From the NCBI GenBank assembly GCA_009760855.2, contig WPIO01000048.1:2205001-2269000 (forward strand): 64,000 nucleotides of DNA, written 5' to 3'. Source of the stretch: Cristatella mucedo. Lineage: Eukaryota > Bryozoa > Phylactolaemata > Cristatellidae. The translations under genes were made by a program, and so were the position numbers. The notes beneath the pieces were generated by a model. That model did no database searches. It was not told the DNA's origin and saw nothing but the letters and a program-made list of their open reading frames with translations. The number at the start of each line of letters is the position of its first letter. The first letter of the stretch is position 1. Shown here piece after piece: positions 1 to 11,632 of this stretch.

Positions 1-582
1 TCGTTTCTCTCTCAACCGCTCGCCGGTGCAACCGCTCTTTCCCCTTGCCGGCATAGGGACCCATGATCTGACCGTGACCTTTTCTGAGCCGACTTCAAGT
101 GCGGTCAGCCCCGCGACTCGCGCAGCTTCGCATTAACGACAGCCGCCGACAATCGCACCTACGATCGTCCGTTTGCGGCTGCGGCAGATTTGTCAAAACT
201 AGCTACCTTACCTTCCCGTTTGTCCGTCGCCTCGCTTCTCCGGCTTCTCCAGCGTAGCGCTCTCTTCCTTTTTTCTTTTTTTTTTTAGTTTGAGGCGCTC
301 CACGCGTCGCGACCGGAAATCTTTCCGTCAGGCGAGCTACCTTGCGGCAGAGCAGGGCCAGCTAAGCCGCTCGGGGCGGGCGCAGTCGAGGTTAGAGCCG
401 TGCGCTGGAAAGACGCAGACTGGGTCGCAGCTGTAGCGCCGGACATTTTCTTTCGCTCTGTGTATCTCGCACAAACGGCAGCGTTCTTCACGTTACATCT
501 TTAAGTCTCTCTTTTCGTCGTCTGTCTGCTCGCCAGTCAGCACACACGTCTCCGCCGCCGCCGGCTGCGCGCGCCCGGGCTT

Positions 583-628
583 TCTCTTTCTGTCTTTCTT
601 TCTGTCTGTCAGTCTGTCTGTCTTACTC
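583..628. repeat. Pyrimidine-rich (CTGT/CTTT)n simple repeat
   Basis: The stretch is a run of TCTGTC, TTTC and CTGT units. It is an ordinary simple repeat inside the CpG-rich region. Confidence 0.7.
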
Positions 629-1454
629 GTCAGAGTCCGCAAGCAGCTGCCCCGCCCACGCACACAGGCAGCATAGGCGTCGCGCAGACAGCGAAGTCTG
701 ACCGAAGGCGGTGGCGCAATGCCAGAGCGCTCGCGCGGTCCGCTACGCACGCTTTCAAGTGGTATTGCTTTCAAACGGCATGCCGAAGTGCCACCCGCTG
801 GCCGGCGACCGACGATGTGTATGCGGCCGCCGAAGCCGCCAAGGAACCGGGCGAGCAAAAGTGCCCATCGGCCAATTCTGAGGTCATCTACTTAAGCGAT
901 GACGAAATTATATATGAATTTGAGGAAACGGGCATCCTGGCTAATCCTATTTTGAAGTTCCGGATCGTCGAGACAGCGCCACTGTCTATTCGAATTCAAT
1001 CCACGACGGGCGACCGACTGCGCCGGGCAGCTCCAGCATGGCTGCTGGGGAGGCGAACACTTGCTGTGGAATGCTTTGTCACGTGGCGGCTGAAAGCGGT
1101 TCTTTCGCGGCTAGCTGCCCGCGCGGTCGCTACGGCGTAGTCTGCAGCAGGGAGCCGGCGACCGGAAATGGCCCAGTCGACCGTCGTGCAAATTGAGAGC
1201 CGCGAAGCGATCGGTAAACTGTCCACTATCGCTCGCGAGCGTTACTCTAGCATCTGCTTCGGCTGAGCTGCGCAAAAGCGGAATCTTTTTAGATCTTGGT
1301 TGGACCATTCGTTTTCAGGTTTCTTAATTGATGCGCGGTCTCCGCAGGTACAGAAGAGCGCGATTTCAGTTCTTTGGATTTCCGCAGCGCAGAACGCAGA
1401 TCGCCGGGCGATCGCTCGCAAGGTCGGGGCTTTCGCTGGCTGCGATACCCGTAG

Positions 1455-1555
1455 CACCGCCGCCGCCTCCGCCTCCGCCGCCGCCGCCGCCGCCGCAGCA
1501 GCAGCAGCAGCAGCAGCGTCGGCAGCGTCGGCAGCGTCGGCGGCGTCGGCGGGCG
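1455..1555. repeat. Compound trinucleotide tract (CCG)n-(CAG)n-(CGG-like)n
   Basis: CCG/CCT units pass into about seven CAG units and then into GTCGGCAGC-type units. All plus frames stay open and would read as proline, glutamine or alanine runs, so open frames here are a by-product of the repeat. It could code a homopolymer tract of an unseen gene, or be non-coding promoter DNA. Confidence 0.75.
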
Positions 1556-1884
1556 GACGCGCAGGCCCGCTAGCGATGGTGCTTGACGGCGAGACCAGCT
1601 TTCGGGCGGGTACGGGGGAGGCGGCTTCGCCGCATGTTTACGCGTGCTCGCGCGCGCGGCAATTAAGTGCGGTGGCGGCGCTGTATGTGTGTGGGGGGGG
1701 GGGCGAAGAGGAGGGCGAAAGGTAAACCGCGCCGAAGCCACGCGCGCGGCTTAAGTCGCAACTCCCACTCCCCTGGAGGGCGCCGACTGTTAACTCACCG
1801 CTGTTGTGCGACCGCCACCGCTGTTGTGCGACTGTAACCATGCGATTTAGACGTCAAAAACTTGTGTCGCGATAATTGCCTAAA

Positions 1885-2745
1885 TGTTGAAGGATTCCTT
1901 TAAGAAGACTGCTCCACAGCTAGCCACCGCGTCCGATCGCTCCTTATCTAAGATTATGCACTGTCTACTGCGGTGGCTTGCAAACAATTTAGCTAGCTCT
2001 CTGATTTTGTTTCGGCTGCATTACTGCAATTTTACTTTGGCCGTGCTATCGAAAAAAGTCACCCAGGTCTAGGCCATTGCAGATGGCGGGCGATGAATAG
2101 GGCTGCACAGTTAAGTTTGCAAATAGTAGAGGTTCAGCCATGTGTCTGCTTTGCTGAATGAGCTGTGTAAAGCACCCAGAAAGAGATTGAGTTCTCTGAG
2201 AGCGCTTTAACAATTGTATTATTATTGTTATTATTATTATAGCTCCCAGTCGATCGACGGATACAGAGGAAGTCCTTACGCTGACCCACAAGGCAAGGCC
2301 ACGGTTTGGCTCCTTCATACCTAGCTGAACTGCTGCGCCAGTTTCAGCCTCCTCGTGTCCGCAGGCCCTCTATGGACTATGAATTAGCTGTTCCATTCCT
2401 CTGAAAGACCTCTGGCGACAAAAACGTTTGCTTTGCAGGTCCCAGACTGTGGAACTAACTTAAGCAATTCTTACGCGACATCATCACTCTTCTGCTGCTC
2501 ACTGTGGCACATCCTTTCTAGCTGTCCCGAGCTGGTACTTCCATGCTGCTTAATTTCTCGACCGCTCTCCTGACTCAGCTATCCTTATAACTTTCTCTTT
2601 GTTGCGCGAGATAAAGTCTGCTGGCAACCGATTGCATACCGATAGCAGCTTAAGCTATGAGTGCACCATGAAGAACCCTCGTGCATTAAACCCACTTAAG
2701 TCATCGTGGCTTTGTGGAGTTACGGACGGAGGGAGAGGCAATTAC
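1885..2745 (+). mobile_element. LINE-B retrotransposon fragment (3' half), decayed
   Basis: The sequence matches, with many substitutions and stops, the LINE-B copies at 28720-29165 and 57980-58745. Shared stretches include the segment around GACCCACAAGGC and CTTCATACCTAGCTGAACTG, which in the other copies follow the reverse transcriptase domain. The reading frame is destroyed. A short LINE-A tail is embedded at 2165-2240. Assignment to an L2/CR1-like lineage rests on the RT of the copy at 27.4-29.2 kb. Confidence 0.65.
2165..2240 (+). mobile_element. LINE-A 3' tail nested in LINE-B
   Basis: This is a 5'-truncated LINE-A end of about 76 bp: the conserved TGTAAAGC..CCAGAAAGAGATTGAG segment, the complementary GCGCTTT block, then (ATT)n. 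The LINE-B sequence continues on both sides, so this is a later insertion. Confidence 0.75.
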
Positions 2746-3660
2746 TTTACATTTACTCAAAGATAAGAGAGTGACTGCAGTCAGGCCCACACCCTATACA
2801 ATAGCCAGGTCGTAAGCCATACAATAATTGTGTTCACGCGAAATCATAAATAGCGCTCACAAGCCTTGGCTTATTGCGGCTATTTCACGAGCGGCACGCA
2901 AGTTATAATTCAGCGGCCAAGCTCATAGTTCATAATTGCGTTACATGGCAACCTTCCGTCCGCCGCGCTGAGGTCATAGTTCGTAATAGAATTCCAGCTG
3001 TTTCAAGCTCGTCGTTCATAATCGCGTGGCATTGCAGCCTTCCGTCCGCCGCGCTGAGCCTAAGCTATCGCGTCCGACCTGGCGAGGCCCCCACATCCCA
3101 CAGACTGCACCGGCATTCTCTCACTTCGCGGGATCTCTCGAGGTTCGCCAGGCGGCGGCGCCTTCCTTTGCTCGCCCCGTGCCCCAGCGGAATCGTAGGG
3201 AAGCGTGTGAACAGTCCAGAGTGTCAAGCCCGACGCGAAGCATTTCTGGTTCCGGAGGACTGGTCCTCTCGCGAACCTTTCCAATAACGTTGTCCTAGTC
3301 GTGGTATGAGCGGCCTTCAATTTACAAACGCGCATTTCCACATATAATTCGTGCGTTGCATTACAGCTATTAGTCCGCTAAGTTCCCTTGGCATTTTGAA
3401 GCATTTACGGGTCGGAAGGTGCGCACATGGAAAGGGTGTACCTCTATTGCCGCCATGTAATGTCCTCATTCTTGTAAGGCTAGTTGGTGAATGCTGTAGC
3501 AGGCGAGACCGTGGCTCCATTATTGGTGCGCTGCAGGCGGCGAAGGCGTTTAGGAGACGCCTCGTCGCCGCCCGCCTTCACATATGACACATGGTGAGCC
3601 CCGTTATTATTAGCTGACCCTGTGAATTTCATCGTTCAAATTGTTTGGGACTCCATTATC
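2746..3660. other. Unassigned intergenic DNA
   Basis: Apart from the direct repeat at 2926-3058, nothing is recognisable. Open frames of 60-140 codons occur on both strands but none shows a domain, splice pattern or codon signature that I can support. Confidence 0.5.
2926..3058. repeat. Short direct repeat, two ~47-bp copies
   Basis: The copies at about 2926-2972 and 3012-3058 both read GTTCATAAT.GCGT..CAT and end in CCTTCCGTCCGCCGCGCTGAG. Spacing is about 86 bp. The surrounding 2746-3660 contains no recognised gene; open frames there have no family signature. Confidence 0.7.
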
Positions 3661-3756
3661 TTGGATATTTATCGAGTAATAGGTGAACCCTGATGGCACG
3701 CTAAGTAAAACGGTTGCTTTTCACGAACTCGGTCCCGAGGCCGTAGGGTTCAAAAC

Positions 3757-3992
<236 letters not shown>

Positions 3993-4500
3993 GCCGTAGG
4001 GTTCAAAACTTGCGACGGGCGATGCTTTATTGCTGCTGCAAGCGACGGTGAAGGCCGTAAAGGCTCGTGTGTCGCCGCACAAAAGAGGCTGCTAATCTAG
4101 CTTTTTTTTTTAAATAAGTAGCATGCAGCCACTATGTATGCTCAGACTTGAGTCAGCCATGCAATGCGCATATAATTTAATTGGTTAGCGACTCCGGTCC
4201 CGGCCGTCTCAAGTCGGAGGTCGGAGCTTGTCGTACCAGCCGTGCTACTCGAAGTTATCGTCTGAGCTCGTTTGGTGGGAAGCTCCTTGCTTGAAGGTTA
4301 CTAGAATGTCTCGAAGACGTGGTCTGGGCTGATAAAAAATGGCATTTAGGACTTGGCGTTGCATAGAAGTGACGGTGAGTGCTCGCGATAAAGGAAGGCA
4401 AAGGTCTCTAAACATAAATCTGAAAAGCAAAGAGTTAGCATAGATAATAATAATAATAATAATATAATCGTCATTAAATTTGTGTATATATATTGATATA

Positions 4501-4502
<2 letters not shown>

Positions 4503-4559
<57 letters not shown>

Positions 4560-4560
4560 G
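4503..4560. repeat. (CA)n-(TA)n microsatellite
   Basis: About 20 CA units are followed by about 8 TA units and then a degenerate GTGCGTG run to about 4600. It forms the outer boundary of the left arm of the inverted duplication. Confidence 0.95.
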
Positions 4561-4607
4561 CGTGTGCGTGTGCGTGTATGTGCGTGCGTGCTTGCGTGTG
4601 TGCGGTA

Positions 4608-5440
4608 CAGCGGTACCTCGGCTTGCGATTTTAATTCGTTCCGCGCCGGAGCTCGTAACTCCAATTACTCATAGGTCAAATCAGTTTTCCCCATTGAAAT
4701 GAATTGAAATGCCATTAGTCCGTTTCGGACACCCAAAACACACTGCAATTTTTTGTCGCACGTTTTAAAATTAAAAAATGTACTTATAGACAACGAGCAT
4801 TGTTTTAAAAACAGTATAATAGAATGTCTTGCAATAAACGGATTTATTAATCCTAATGTAATCAAGTAACTTGAAAATAGGACGAATTGAAGATGCTAAT
4901 AGAGTTAGAGGAGAAAGGCTGAAATGAATATCTGAATCGTATTCGCCCATGTTTGCCCTTTTCGCGGGGCTTTCTTCTTCGCTTTCAGTTTATTGACTCG
5001 GCCTCTACGCGGACGCGCCGATTGCTATCAGCTATGCGAAGAACTCTCACGCGATTGTATTGCCTAAATAGAGTACAGTACGTACTTAGCTGCACCTGCC
5101 GTAGTCTGATTTAACACCGGAGTCTGGCGATCTTATGCATCCAAACACCACGATAGCTCCCACGAGTCTGTCTGGGAGCGAATCAGCAGGCCTGCGCTTG
5201 GCGTCACACCCGGGTCGTAGGGCAACGTCTTGCAACGGAACTTCGTTCGCCGCCCTACCCTTATTGGCCTGAGTAACCGCAGGCAGTGTGACGTTCGCTG
5301 CGGCACTTAGCGGTGGAGTATCTGAAGCTGGCTAGTAACCCGAATTTTAGTGCGAAACTCTGAGCAAAAAATCAGCCGAGAGACAGCTCGTATCTCGAAG
5401 CACTCGTATGTCGAGACACTCGTAAACCGAAGTACCACTG
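4608..5440. mobile_element. Non-autonomous DNA transposon, Tigger/pogo-like ends
   Basis: The left end reads CAGCGGTACCTCGGCTTGCGA. The right end, in reverse complement, reads CAGTGGTACTTCGGTTTACGA. These inverted ends, beginning CAGNGGTACYTCGG, resemble the termini known from Tigger/pogo-type Tc1-mariner elements (family-level recall). The left flank is TA; the right flank reads CA, so the expected TA duplication is imperfect. No transposase frame is visible in the 833 bp, so it would be a deletion derivative or MITE. Confirmation needs other copies from the genome. Confidence 0.6.
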
Positions 5441-5574
5441 CACATATAATCAAACGATGTTTACACGGTCAATAAGTAAGCAACAAACAGAAAGTAGAGA
5501 ATTTAGCAAGCGCCCAGAATGAAAGCGAAAGAGTAGGATCGCTGTAAATGCCATCGATGTGGTCGAAATCATTT

Positions 5575-7565
5575 TTTAATAATAATAATAATACACTTGA
5601 TAAAGCACCCTCAGAGAACTCAATCTCTTTCTACTAGGCGCTTTACATTTGCTGCAAAGGGAAACTCGATTAAATGGTGAGTGGTATCATGCTTGATAAA
5701 CAACATGAATAACATGGTTTAGAGGTGACATGCACAAGGTCAGCATGCTAACGTGGTTAGTGGCAGCATGCAACAGTGCCAGCATGCATAAGCACATAAA
5801 TGACAAATCGCAGGGACCCACTAAATTCTGTCAATAATAGGTGTGTTTTTAAGTTTACTTTTAAATGTGGTCAAGTCAGGGGATGTCGTGACGCAAGTCG
5901 GGAGTGAGTCAGGCTTTGAGCCCATACGAAGTAAATGCACGGTCTCCAAAGGATTTGAGGTTTGTACAATGTATAGGTAAATAGTTAAGATTCCGAAAAC
6001 CGAGTGGTACGATGCTTGTCTTGATTGGAGAGTATATCTGACAGATAGGCTGGAGCCAAAGAATGAAGGGACCTAAAGGTGAGCGGCAAAACCTTGATAT
6101 CGATCCGTCGCTTGACTGTTAGCCAGTGCAGGTCGGCGAGAAGTGGTGTGATGTGGCAACTGCGATGCTCGCGACAGACAAGCCTAGCTGCAGATTTTTG
6201 CACCTGCTGTAAGCGCTTGATTACGCATGCCGGTAGGCCAGCAAGCAGTGAGCTACAGAAGTCAAGACGGGATGTCACAAATGCATGGACCAGCTTAGAT
6301 GTGGTATTCGTATCTAAACAAGCCCTAATTTCAGCAATTTTATGTAGCTGAAAGTAGGCAGACTTGATCGCGGAGTTAATGTGGTCGTCTAACGAAAGGT
6401 CACCTTGGAACGTGATGCCTAGATTTCGTGCAGATTCAACAGGAGATAGGCTGGAGGAGCCGATTTTGAGCGTTAGCCTCTCCAATTTCTGAATCACACT
6501 GGGTTTGCCCATAACTAGTAAAAAGTTAGTTTTTCATAACTCAATTTAAGAACATTTACTTCCATCTATGTCTGGATGTCATCAATACATGCAGCAAGGG
6601 AGTTGAGAGAATGTGACTTGCTCGAGGGGTGGAAGGGATCAAAGCAAACGTACAACTGAGTGTCATCCACATAAAAGTGAAAGCCTAGATTGTGCTTGGC
6701 AACCACATCGGCAAGAGGGAGAGTATAAACCGTGAAAAGAATCGGACCAAATAAAAGCACGGAGCCCTGAGGTACCCCATATTTCAGAGGTACCTCGGAT
6801 GATCTTTATCCATTCACGTCAATACTCTGGATCCTCCCACTGAGATAGGACCTGAACCATTGCAGAGCAGTGCCAGCGATACCCAGGCGAGATGAAGGGC
6901 GATCAAGAAGGACTTGGTGATCGATAGTATCAAAAGCTGCCGAAAGATCAAGCAAAACAAGTAGAGAAACTCTACCCGTGTCTGCACTCTTAAGTAGGTT
7001 GCTGTACACCCGAAGCAATGCCGACTCTGTGGAATGATTAGCTCTAAAGCCAGACTGAAACTTACTAGCAAGGTTTGAAGTTTCAGTGTATGAGTTCAGT
7101 TGGTCAGCCACGACTTGTTCCAGCGTCTTGGACAGGAATGGTAGAAGAGAAACTGAGCGATGTGTTCAAGCTCTCTTGGTCTAGTGTCGCTTTCTTGAGT
7201 AGTGGCCTGACTATAGTTTTTTGTTGTTGAAAGGTGCTGAGACGTGACCTGAGGCTTATAACATATTAATGGTGTTAGTTATGCATGGCAGCAGCAGATC
7301 AATGCAACGTAGAAAAAGAACAGTGGGAATAGGGTCCAAAGGACTTGTTAACTTTTTTGATTGGGATATGAACTTCCGGACGAGATCACTAGTGACCTGC
7401 TGAAATGTAGACATTGAGGTGCAGCCAGGAATCGGGGAACAGCATTCTAGGGGGGATGCTGCTATCGCATCTTTCATCTGCCATCGCATTTCTAGCGCAT
7501 CAGAGCTTGTACCACCTGCATCCAATGAGGTGGTTCACGAGTCTTTTACGGATCATTCATCGCAC
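5575..7565 (-). mobile_element. LINE-A (L2/CR1-like), 5'-truncated, RT region
   Basis: Read on the minus strand it runs from the region before the reverse transcriptase, through RT motifs, to the 3' UTR ending in (ATT)n at 5578. Visible motifs: a palm block [17 protein letters not shown] (about 6945-6995), the FGPILFTVYTLPLADVV block, and the catalytic FYVDDTQ near 6655-6675. After the RT come the conserved SAARLVC and [16 protein letters not shown] stretches. Frameshifts separate these into several open pieces, so it is a pseudogene. It lacks the endonuclease. The microsatellite-like tail and domain order suit the L2/CR1 group. Confidence 0.85.
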
Positions 7566-7967
7566 TTCAAGCTGAGTGTACGCGTCGCCGCCAAGACCCG
7601 GAGTCGATTTTATCTATTAAACTTTTCGTCGCATCATTTACAGCTCCCATATTGGCAGGCTGCATTGCCTGAGTGTTGCTTACGGCTTGCTTTCTTAGCC
7701 AACATCTCAACCCAAACTTCCACCGCTGTGGCGAGCAAAGGCTACGGTTAAAACCGCGCGGCATATGAGAAAGTGGAATAGGAATATGCGCACGGGCTCG
7801 CTGCTTGCATGGCATTCTACCAGAATCTCTTTGCGGACGCATCGGTTGGCTCTGGCTTGAAACACGCTGAATGTGAAGGTTACCGAGATCTAATCGAACC
7901 AAGATTGCAGCCGATCATCGCTGCGAACTGGACCTTGTTCGCGACTCACGTATTGCTGTAATAAAGA
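7566..7967. other. Unassigned spacer between LINE copies
   Basis: No gene, RNA or repeat signature was recognised. Open frames of about 110 codons on both strands overlap each other and have no family features. Confidence 0.4.
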
Positions 7968-8400
7968 ATATAAAAAAATAATAACAATACACATGATAAA
8001 GCGCCACCAGAGAACTCAATCTCTTTCTAGGTGCTTTACGTTTGCTGCAAAGGGAAACGCGATTGAAGGGTGAGTAATATCATGCTTGATAAACAACATG
8101 AATAACATGGTTAGGGTGACATGAACAGGGTCAGAATGCAAGTGTGGTTAGTGGCAGCATGCACAGTATCACAACCCATAAGCACATGAAGGACGAATCA
8201 CAGGGACCCACTAAATGCTGTCCTAAATAGGTGTGTTTTTAAGTTCCTTTTAAATGTGGTCAAGTCAGGGGGTTGTTGTCACTGAGTCGGAAGTGAGTTC
8301 CAGGCTTTGGGAGCATACGAACTAAATGTATGGTCTCCAAAAGGATTTGAGGGCTGTGCAAAGTATTGGTAAGCTGTTAGATTCCGAAAAGCGGAAAAAT
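7968..8400 (-). mobile_element. LINE-A 3' end fragment
   Basis: It begins (plus-strand view) with an AATAACAATACA tail, then the GATAAAGCGCC..AGAGAACTCAATCTC block and the conserved 3' UTR and end of the ORF (CAGGGACCCACTAAATG). It is truncated inside the ORF 3' end near 8400. Several small indels are present. Confidence 0.85.
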
Positions 8401-8436
8401 GTGTGCAAACCTCATGTTTGCACTACTGCATGCTCA

Positions 8437-8499
8437 AATGGTTAGAGATTAAGTTCTCTGATGGCACTTTATAAAATTTATTACTATTATTATTATAGG
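8437..8499 (+). mobile_element. LINE-A 3' tail fragment
   Basis: A short AGAGATTAAGTTCTCTGATG block leads to a TTATTACTATTATTATTATA tail, matching the last about 60 bp of LINE-A in plus orientation. Confidence 0.65.
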
Positions 8500-9004
8500 C
8501 ACGGTAGTCAGCGAAAATTTCTAGTGAGCAGGCAAAGACTCGGCCCGCTAGCAAGTTCGGCGAGTGGCCAAAATTTAGCCGGAGCAGACGGTCTCACACC
8601 GGTACTTCGAGTGCATGTGTGCGCCATCGCATGGATTACGATATTTTGTAATAATAATCGTAGGATAACAATCCTAATACATGCTCGTCGCACCCTAAGA
8701 AAACTTGATATCTCTTTCTAGACTTTTTGCGCGTGTGCTCGAAAAGAAACTTGTCGATTGTTCAGTGAATTATGACTGCAGAGCGACGGTTAATAGGCGT
8801 TGGTTTGCGTCTGTTTGCGTACGAGTGGTTGCTTTGCACTCCGGATCTCTATCCTGCTTGGGACGCGTAATTTCTTCCGATTTTGGACACACGACGGAGG
8901 TTTATAGCGCAGCGTTATTTACTACCTGGCTGCTCAAACCATTCAATTGAATAACGTAAGCGCCGAGCTCTCGGCAGAAGGTGACCGCGCCGCGACGGTG
9001 GCGA

Positions 9005-9052
<48 letters not shown>

Positions 9053-9314
9053 AGCCAATGTCAGTTCGCGTCTAGTAAAGTCTTGAACGGACACTCGTCG
9101 CAAACGCTCACCACTGTACCGAGGGCCTCGTCCCTAACCGGACACGACCCACGCTTCTACCTCCTAATGGGGAAGGGGGGAGGGAGGTGCGAACTCTCCG
9201 AGCTCCATTCTCTAATAGGAAACAATCCCCATTTCTGCTGCCTTGCCGGAAATAGGGACACTAGGAGCTCTATTCCCTAAGCAGGTAAATTATCCCCACT
9301 GCACATTTTGTTCA
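8500..9314. other. Unassigned DNA with a (TA)n microsatellite at 9009-9050
   Basis: A TA run of about 20 units follows TGTGTG. The remainder has no recognised feature. The short open frames on both strands are not supported as genes. Confidence 0.5.
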
Positions 9315-9394
9315 TGTGAGAAGGAGTCAAGACGAGATGTCACAAATGCATGGACCAACTTAGACGTGGTATCCTTATCTAAACAAGCCCGTAT
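9315..9394 (-). mobile_element. Short LINE-A fragment, opposite to its neighbour
   Basis: The segment GTCAAGACGAGATGTCACAAATGC... is the minus-strand view of the post-RT region. It abuts a plus-strand LINE-A copy starting at 9395, making a head-to-head junction. Such inverted 5' junctions can arise by twin priming during LINE insertion or by two separate insertions. Confidence 0.65.
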
Positions 9395-10462
9395 TGTACC
9401 TTAGCTTTGACCCCTTGCAGCCTTCGAGCAGGTCGAATTCTCTCAACTCATTTGCTGCAAGTATTGATGACATCCACACATGGATGACAGCAAATTTTCT
9501 TACTTTGAATGATGATGAAAACCAGTTATGGGCAAACCAAGTGTGATTCAGAAATTGGAAAGGCTAACGGGAAAAATAGGTTCTGCCAGCATATCTCCTG
9601 TTGAATCTGCACGAAATCTAGGTGTCATGTTCTAAAGACGTCTTTCGTTGGACGACCACATCAGGTCCATAGTCAAGTCTGCCTACTGTAAGCTTCACAA
9701 CATTGCTAACAGTCCGGCTTGTTTAGACAGGGATACTTAATCTAAGTTGGTCCATGCATTTGTGACATCACGTCTTGACTTCTGTAACTCACTGCTTGCT
9801 GGCCTGCCGGCATGTGCAATCAGGCGCTTACAGCTGGTGCAAAAATCTGCAGCTAGGCTTGTCTGTCGTGAGCGTCGCAGTCGCCACATCACACCACTTC
9901 TCGCCAAACTGCACGAGCTACCAGTCAAGCAACGGATCGACTTCAAGGTTTTGCCGCTCACTTTTAGGTTCCTTCATTTTTTGGCTCGAGCCTACCTGTC
10001 AGATCTACTCACCCATCAGGCCAAGCATCGTACCACCAGCTTTTCAGAATCTTAAATATTTACCTATACCTCGTACAAACCTCAAATCCTTTGGAGACCG
10101 TGCATTTAATTTGTACGGGACCCAAAGCCTAGAACTCACTCCCGACATGCGTTACGACATCTCCTGACTTGACCACATTTAAAAAGAATTTAAAAACACC
10201 TATTAATGACAGATTTTAGTGGGTCCTTGTGATTCGTCCTTTATGTGCTAATTCGTGCTGACACTGTTGCGTGCTACCACTAACCACACTTGCATGCTGA
10301 CTCTGTGCATGTCTAACCCTAACCATGTTATTCAGGCTGTTTATCAAGCACGATACCACTCACCATTCAATCGTGTTTCCTTTGCAGCAAATGTAAAGCG
10401 CCTAGAAAGAGATTGAGTTCCCTGAGGGCGCTTTATCGCGTGTATTATTATTGTTATTAAAG
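9395..10462 (+). mobile_element. LINE-A 3' half, decayed
   Basis: It starts after the RT catalytic block (TTTGACCCCTTGCAGCC region), runs through [20 protein letters not shown] and [20 protein letters not shown], and ends with the GCGCCTAGAAAGAGATTGAG block and (ATT)n. In-frame stops and frameshifts are present. This post-RT segment is typical of L2/CR1-like ORF2 proteins. Confidence 0.85.
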
Positions 10463-10847
10463 TGCGGGCCCAAAAAGGCGATACTCTACAGAGACGCTCT
10501 GCACATTTGTAAAAGAAAACATGTCGGAGGGGCAGGCTCGCGTCCCTAGTGCGTAATAATAAAATTACTAGGACGCTTGCACGATGCCCTTTTTCGGGTA
10601 AATTTAATAAATCTAGACATCAGCGGAAGCCGATCAAAAGGCGCCGGTAAACGGCAACGCGGCTGCTGCACGGCGGCGACGTGCGAGCGATGGTTACTTT
10701 AATTAAGCGCGCGTCCGTCTTAACTGCGGCGACGAGGCCTCTGAAAGAAATTCCGAACTAAATGGAGATGTCTGAAGAAATGCTACGACGACCGCGAGCT
10801 GGAGATGACCAGACCGGATGTGCTAGCGCGGAAGCGCGAGGCGCGTG
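10463..10847. other. Unassigned GC-rich spacer
   Basis: CpG-containing DNA lies between two LINE-A copies. No gene or repeat was recognised. Confidence 0.4.
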
Positions 10848-11632
10848 AGCTCCACAGTCAAATCCGCCTATTTTCAGCTTCATAACATTGCTAAAATTCG
10901 GGATTGTTTAGATAAGGATACCACATCTAAGTTGGTCCATGCATTTCGTGACATCCCGTCTCGACTTCTGCAACTCACTGCTTACTGGCCTACCAGCATG
11001 TGCGATCAGGCGATTGCAGCTGGTGCAAAACTCGGCAGCTGGGCTTGTCTGTCGTGAGCGTCGCAGTTGCCACACTTCTCGCCGACCTGCACTGGCTACC
11101 AGTCAAGCAACGGATTGACTTCAAGGTTTTGTCGCTCACTTTTAGGTCACTTCATTCTATGGCTCCAGCCTATCTGTCAGATATACTACCCCATCAGGCC
11201 AAGCATCGTACCACCCGCTTTTCCGAATCCAACAGTCTAGAAATACCTCGTACAAACCTTAAATTCTTTGGAGACCGTGCATTTAGTTCGTATGCTCCCA
11301 CAGCCCGGAACTCCCTCCCAACCTGCGTCAGAACATCCCCCGACCTGACCACATTTAAAAGGAACCTAAAAACACACCTATTTAGGACAGCATTTAGCGG
11401 GTCCCTGTGATTCGTCCTTGATGTGCTTATGCGTGCTGACACTGTGCATGCTGCCACTAACCACATTCACATGCTGACCCTGTGCATGTCATTTTGTTTG
11501 TTTTTCAAGCATGATTTTACTTACCATTCAATTTCATTTCACTTTGCAGCAAATGTAAAGCGCCTAGAGAGAGATTAAGTTCTCTGAGGGCGCTTTTTCA
11601 AGTGAATTATTATTATTATTATTATTATTATT
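10848..11632 (+). mobile_element. LINE-A 3' fragment, relatively well preserved
   Basis: It is 5'-truncated in the post-RT region. It encodes the terminal part with [18 protein letters not shown] and the last residues [13 protein letters not shown] before the stop at about 11410, then the 3' UTR and (ATT)n. A small deletion removes the ITP stretch after RSC/RSR seen in other copies. Its frame is better kept than in the 9.4-kb copy, suggesting a younger insertion. Confidence 0.88.

Larger units (their letters stand above)
1..1850. promoter_or_regulatory. CpG-rich region, possible promoter or first-exon island
   Basis: CpG dinucleotides are frequent and GC content is visibly higher than in the AT-rich DNA that follows. 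In animals such islands often mark promoters or 5' exons. No protein was recognised on either strand. The most protein-like stretch is on the plus strand around 860-1000, an acidic segment containing SDDEIIYEFEETGI, which continues without a stop into lower-quality sequence. It could be part of an exon but has no identified relative, no convincing start and no clear splice sites. Promoter role is inference. Confidence 0.35.
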
